A stretch of DNA of 64,000 bases from Lentisphaerae bacterium GWF2_49_21. Lineage in GTDB: Bacteria; Verrucomicrobiota; Lentisphaeria; Victivallales; GWF2-50-93. The notes below the pieces were generated by a model. That model was not told the origin of the DNA and searched no databases. It saw only the letters and a program-made list of their open reading frames with translations. The position numbers and the translations under genes are program-made. Positions 62,291 through 64,000 of this stretch are shown one piece after another (within the stretch, counting starts at the first letter, position 1; each line of letters opens with the position of its first letter). The stretch lies in NCBI GenBank assembly GCA_001804805.1, contig MHBH01000071.1, positions 54,184 through 118,183 on the forward strand. Reading direction: 5' to 3'.

Positions 62291-62374
62291 TGTCCTCTGT
62301 CATCCGTCATCCGTCATCCGTCATCCGTCATCTGCCGTCTGCCGTCTGCCGTCTGCCGTCCGTCGTCTGTCGTC
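62291..62374. repeat. Twelve-unit heptad array, YGTCRTC class
   Basis: Twelve consecutive 7-base units: TGTCCTC, TGTCATC, four CGTCATC, four TGCCGTC, CGTCGTC, TGTCGTC. It ends 3 bases before the stop of the TAXI protein gene. It is the longest heptad array in the window. Confidence 0.9.
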
Positions 62375-62377
62375 TAT

Positions 62378-63721
62378 TCACTTCTTCTCCGAAAACAAAC
62401 GCTCGCGCACGAATTTGATGTGCCCGCGCAAAGCATATAGTTGGTCGGCGAAGGGGGCGGGCACCCTGATCTTGTCCACTGTGTGTTCGATATGGTCGAG
62501 ACGGTGCATGAGTTCCTCGCGCTTCTTGTCATCCATCGAAGGGCTGAACGCGTCGCGCTCAATGGCGAACAGCACCCTGTACCAGCGGTAGATGCGCGAC
62601 CGCCAGCGCCAGCGCCAGATCACCGGGACGATCTTGAATGCGGGTATCAGGATCAGCACTATCGGCACTATGGCCGCTAGCAGACGGTTTATCAGGCTTG
62701 CAAGCCAGAAGGGGAAATTGCGGTATAGGAAGCTCTTTCCGGTCGCGTAGTAGCGGATGGCGTCAGGGCTGATCCGGAATTCATGTTCCAGAAGGGCGGG
62801 GAACTCGCCGGCCTTCCTGAAGAGGCTGGCGGATCCGTGCACTTCCCTGGCCGTTTCAAGAAGGATGTCGATCAGCGCCGGATGCAGGTTGTCACGTGCG
62901 ACCAGTTCGACTGAGGGGCCGACCAGGAATACGTTTTCGGAGGGGATGTTCTTGCCGAGATCGACCGTGCCCATTGGCATTTCAAGCTTTGTCAGGTACT
63001 TGAGGCGGCGCGTATAGGCGTCGGCCTGTTTGAAGCTGAACAGGCGGATGCCCGGCGCGTACATCAGTTTGCGCAGCGTTTCAATGGGTACGGAATCGCT
63101 CATGGCGAAAATGGCGTCGACGCGGTTTTCGACCAATGCCTGCACCAGATCATCGGAGGCGATATTGGCCAGGGTCGCATCTTTCCCCGCTTCAATGCCA
63201 TTGGCCTTCAGGAGCGCCAGCGCCAGTATATATGAGCCGCTGCCTTGCTGTCCTATTTCCAGACGCTGGCCCTTGAATTCGGAAAGCTGGCTCTTGGGTT
63301 CGCCCCGGTAGAATATCACGATCGGCTGGTTGGATACGGTGCCCAGCGATACCAGTTTGTCAATATCAATCCCCTCGGTTTCTCCGCCCTGCACGAACCC
63401 GACATCCACCTTGATCCTGGGATTTGCCAGTTTCTTCAGGTTGTCAATGGAGCCCTCGGACTTCAGGATTTTCAGCCTGATGCCCTGCTTCAGGAGGATC
63501 TTCTGGTATTTGTCGGCGAATCTGCCGAACATGCTGCCTTCCGAACCTGCGGCGATGGTTAGCGTGGTCGGAGCTGCGGAATTGAAGAACATGAATACAG
63601 CCAGGCTTATTGCAAGTATGATCATCAGCAGCAATCCAACCGACATGATCAGGTTGCGCGCCAGGATTTCCTTGAACTTCGGCCTCGGACCGGGAAACAT
63701 TTTGTCGAGATTGATTTTCAT
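62378..63721 (-). CDS. TAXI-family solute-binding protein, membrane-anchored
   Basis: A 447-residue protein. One N-terminal membrane segment (LIMSVGLLLMIILAISLAVFM) anchors a periplasmic TAXI-type binding domain (IAAGSEGSMFGRFADKYQ, VGFVQGGETEGIDIDK, GQQGSGSYILALALLKANGI). A second membrane segment lies at about 340-365, and a basic coiled C-terminus faces the cytosol. Classical TAXI proteins serve TRAP transporters, but no TRAP permease is adjacent and the extra C-terminal membrane part suggests a sensor or stand-alone role. Confidence 0.85.
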   Translation of the reverse strand: MKINLDKMFPGPRPKFKEILARNLIMSVGLLLMIILAISLAVFMFFNSAAPTTLTIAAGSEGSMFGRFADKYQKILLKQGIRLKILKSEGSIDNLKKLANPRIKVDVGFVQGGETEGIDIDKLVSLGTVSNQPIVIFYRGEPKSQLSEFKGQRLEIGQQGSGSYILALALLKANGIEAGKDATLANIASDDLVQALVENRVDAIFAMSDSVPIETLRKLMYAPGIRLFSFKQADAYTRRLKYLTKLEMPMGTVDLGKNIPSENVFLVGPSVELVARDNLHPALIDILLETAREVHGSASLFRKAGEFPALLEHEFRISPDAIRYYATGKSFLYRNFPFWLASLINRLLAAIVPIVLILIPAFKIVPVIWRWRWRSRIYRWYRVLFAIERDAFSPSMDDKKREELMHRLDHIEHTVDKIRVPAPFADQLYALRGHIKFVRERLFSEKK

Positions 63722-63880
63722 CGTGCATGGAAGATAATCGGGAGGCTTCGAATTTCAAGCCACGGACCTGCACAGGCTCTGGGACACGGACAAGATATTC
63801 TCTCACTAAGCCACCAAGTATTTAAAATCCTGTAAATCATGTTATCCTGTCAGAAAATTTCTAGCTTTGTGTCTCTCTTT

Positions 63881-63915
63881 CGATGTTGGAAGTTCGAAGT
63901 TGAATGTTCGTGTCT
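63881..63915. repeat. Heptad array beside the IS end
   Basis: Units CGATGTT, GGAAGTT, CGAAGTT, GAATGTT, CGTGTCT end one base before the putative terminal repeat of the insertion sequence. The spacer 63722-63880 also holds common intergenic phrases (ATCCTGTAAATCATGTTATC) and nothing coding. Confidence 0.6.
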
Positions 63916-64000
63916 TGTCCTGAAATAAGTTGACACTTGCCAAAAGGAAAGGCAAGTAGTATGAAAGAGGTTTTCAGGTATAGTGAGTCATTTAAGAGAC
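63916..64000 (+). mobile_element. Left end of an IS3-like insertion sequence
   Basis: The sequence TGTCCTGAAATAAGTTGACA at 63916 resembles the terminal inverted repeat of IS3-family elements (IS150-like group). It is followed by a ribosome site (AAAGGAAAGG) and the start of a transposase gene. The element runs off the window. Confidence 0.55.
63961..64000 (+). CDS. IS3-type transposase OrfA, N-terminal fragment
   Basis: Only the first 13 codons are present (MKEVFRYSESFKR). This opening is typical of the helix-turn-helix OrfA of IS3-family elements. Truncated by the window edge. Confidence 0.55.
   Translation, partial: MKEVFRYSESFKR

Noticed and set aside
62291..62374. Heptad array considered as a coding repeat or CRISPR
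   Set aside because: The period of 7 is not a coding period, there are no spacers, and open frames across it have no start or family features.
62378..63721. TRAP transporter operon
   Set aside because: Only the TAXI-type binding protein is present. Neighbours on both sides are dus and an insertion sequence, with no permease gene.
1..64000. tRNA, rRNA and riboswitch genes
   Set aside because: I looked by eye for T-loop motifs and known aptamer cores in the spacers and found none convincing. A covariance-model scan would settle this.

Overview
The window looks like a chromosomal segment of a Gram-negative member of the PVC superphylum, most likely a Lentisphaerota bacterium. The reasons are a PVC-type small basic protein at the left edge, prepilins with an [22 protein letters not shown] signature, a GntR/LacI-type regulator joined to such a prepilin, ExbB/ExbD proteins beside cyclase-fold toroid proteins, a complete MoxR/DUF58/von Willebrand cluster and several large secreted glycosidase-like proteins. 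This assignment is an inference from gene content. I saw no rRNA, tRNA or CRISPR array.

Layout. 0-7.8 kb: small basic protein, secreted 5'-nucleotidase, thiol peroxidase with two possible starts, zinc-ribbon lipoprotein, BioA, a TPR secreted protein, and a membrane protein paired with a winged-helix regulator. 7.8-16.9 kb: repeat-flanked membrane proteins, a B12-binding radical SAM protein, a compact group of membrane proteins around a predicted helical-barrel protein, a 45-residue coupled mini-gene and HrpB. 17-21.8 kb: GH16, DUF4380, RsmI, an RsuA/RluB-type pseudouridine synthase and TrxB.

21.9-47.0 kb is the most striking part. It is a minus-strand cluster of about 25 kb encoding DUF58, a BatA-like protein, a vWA protein, a DUF4175-like membrane protein, a coiled-coil protein with collagen-like Gly-Pro-Pro repeats, a secreted cyclase-fold toroid, an SH3-like repeat protein, a MoxR ATPase with a zinc-ribbon head, a giant propeller protein, two secreted TPR proteins, ExbB, two ExbD proteins and a TonB-like anchor carrying a second toroid. 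I read it as one candidate envelope machine in which MoxR/DUF58/vWA proteins assemble, and ExbBD energises, a periplasmic toroid/TPR/propeller complex. The parts are recognisable; the function of the whole is inferred and unknown.

47-64 kb is accessory. It holds a frameshifted HEAT-repeat/nuclease gene, two very large secreted glycosidase-like proteins, an intact prepilin, a deletion-damaged prepilin, the regulator-prepilin fusion, a PHP phosphoesterase, YceH, a Dus-family enzyme, a TAXI-type binding protein and the left end of an IS3-like element.

Non-coding DNA is unusually rich in structured repeats: REP/REPIN-like palindromes with a GTAG or GGAG head, a 223-bp nested palindromic element, inverted CCACAGA repeats, and many short degenerate arrays with a strict 7- or 8-bp period. 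Several repeats run into genes and encode protein ends, including both prepilin leader peptides near 52-53 kb.
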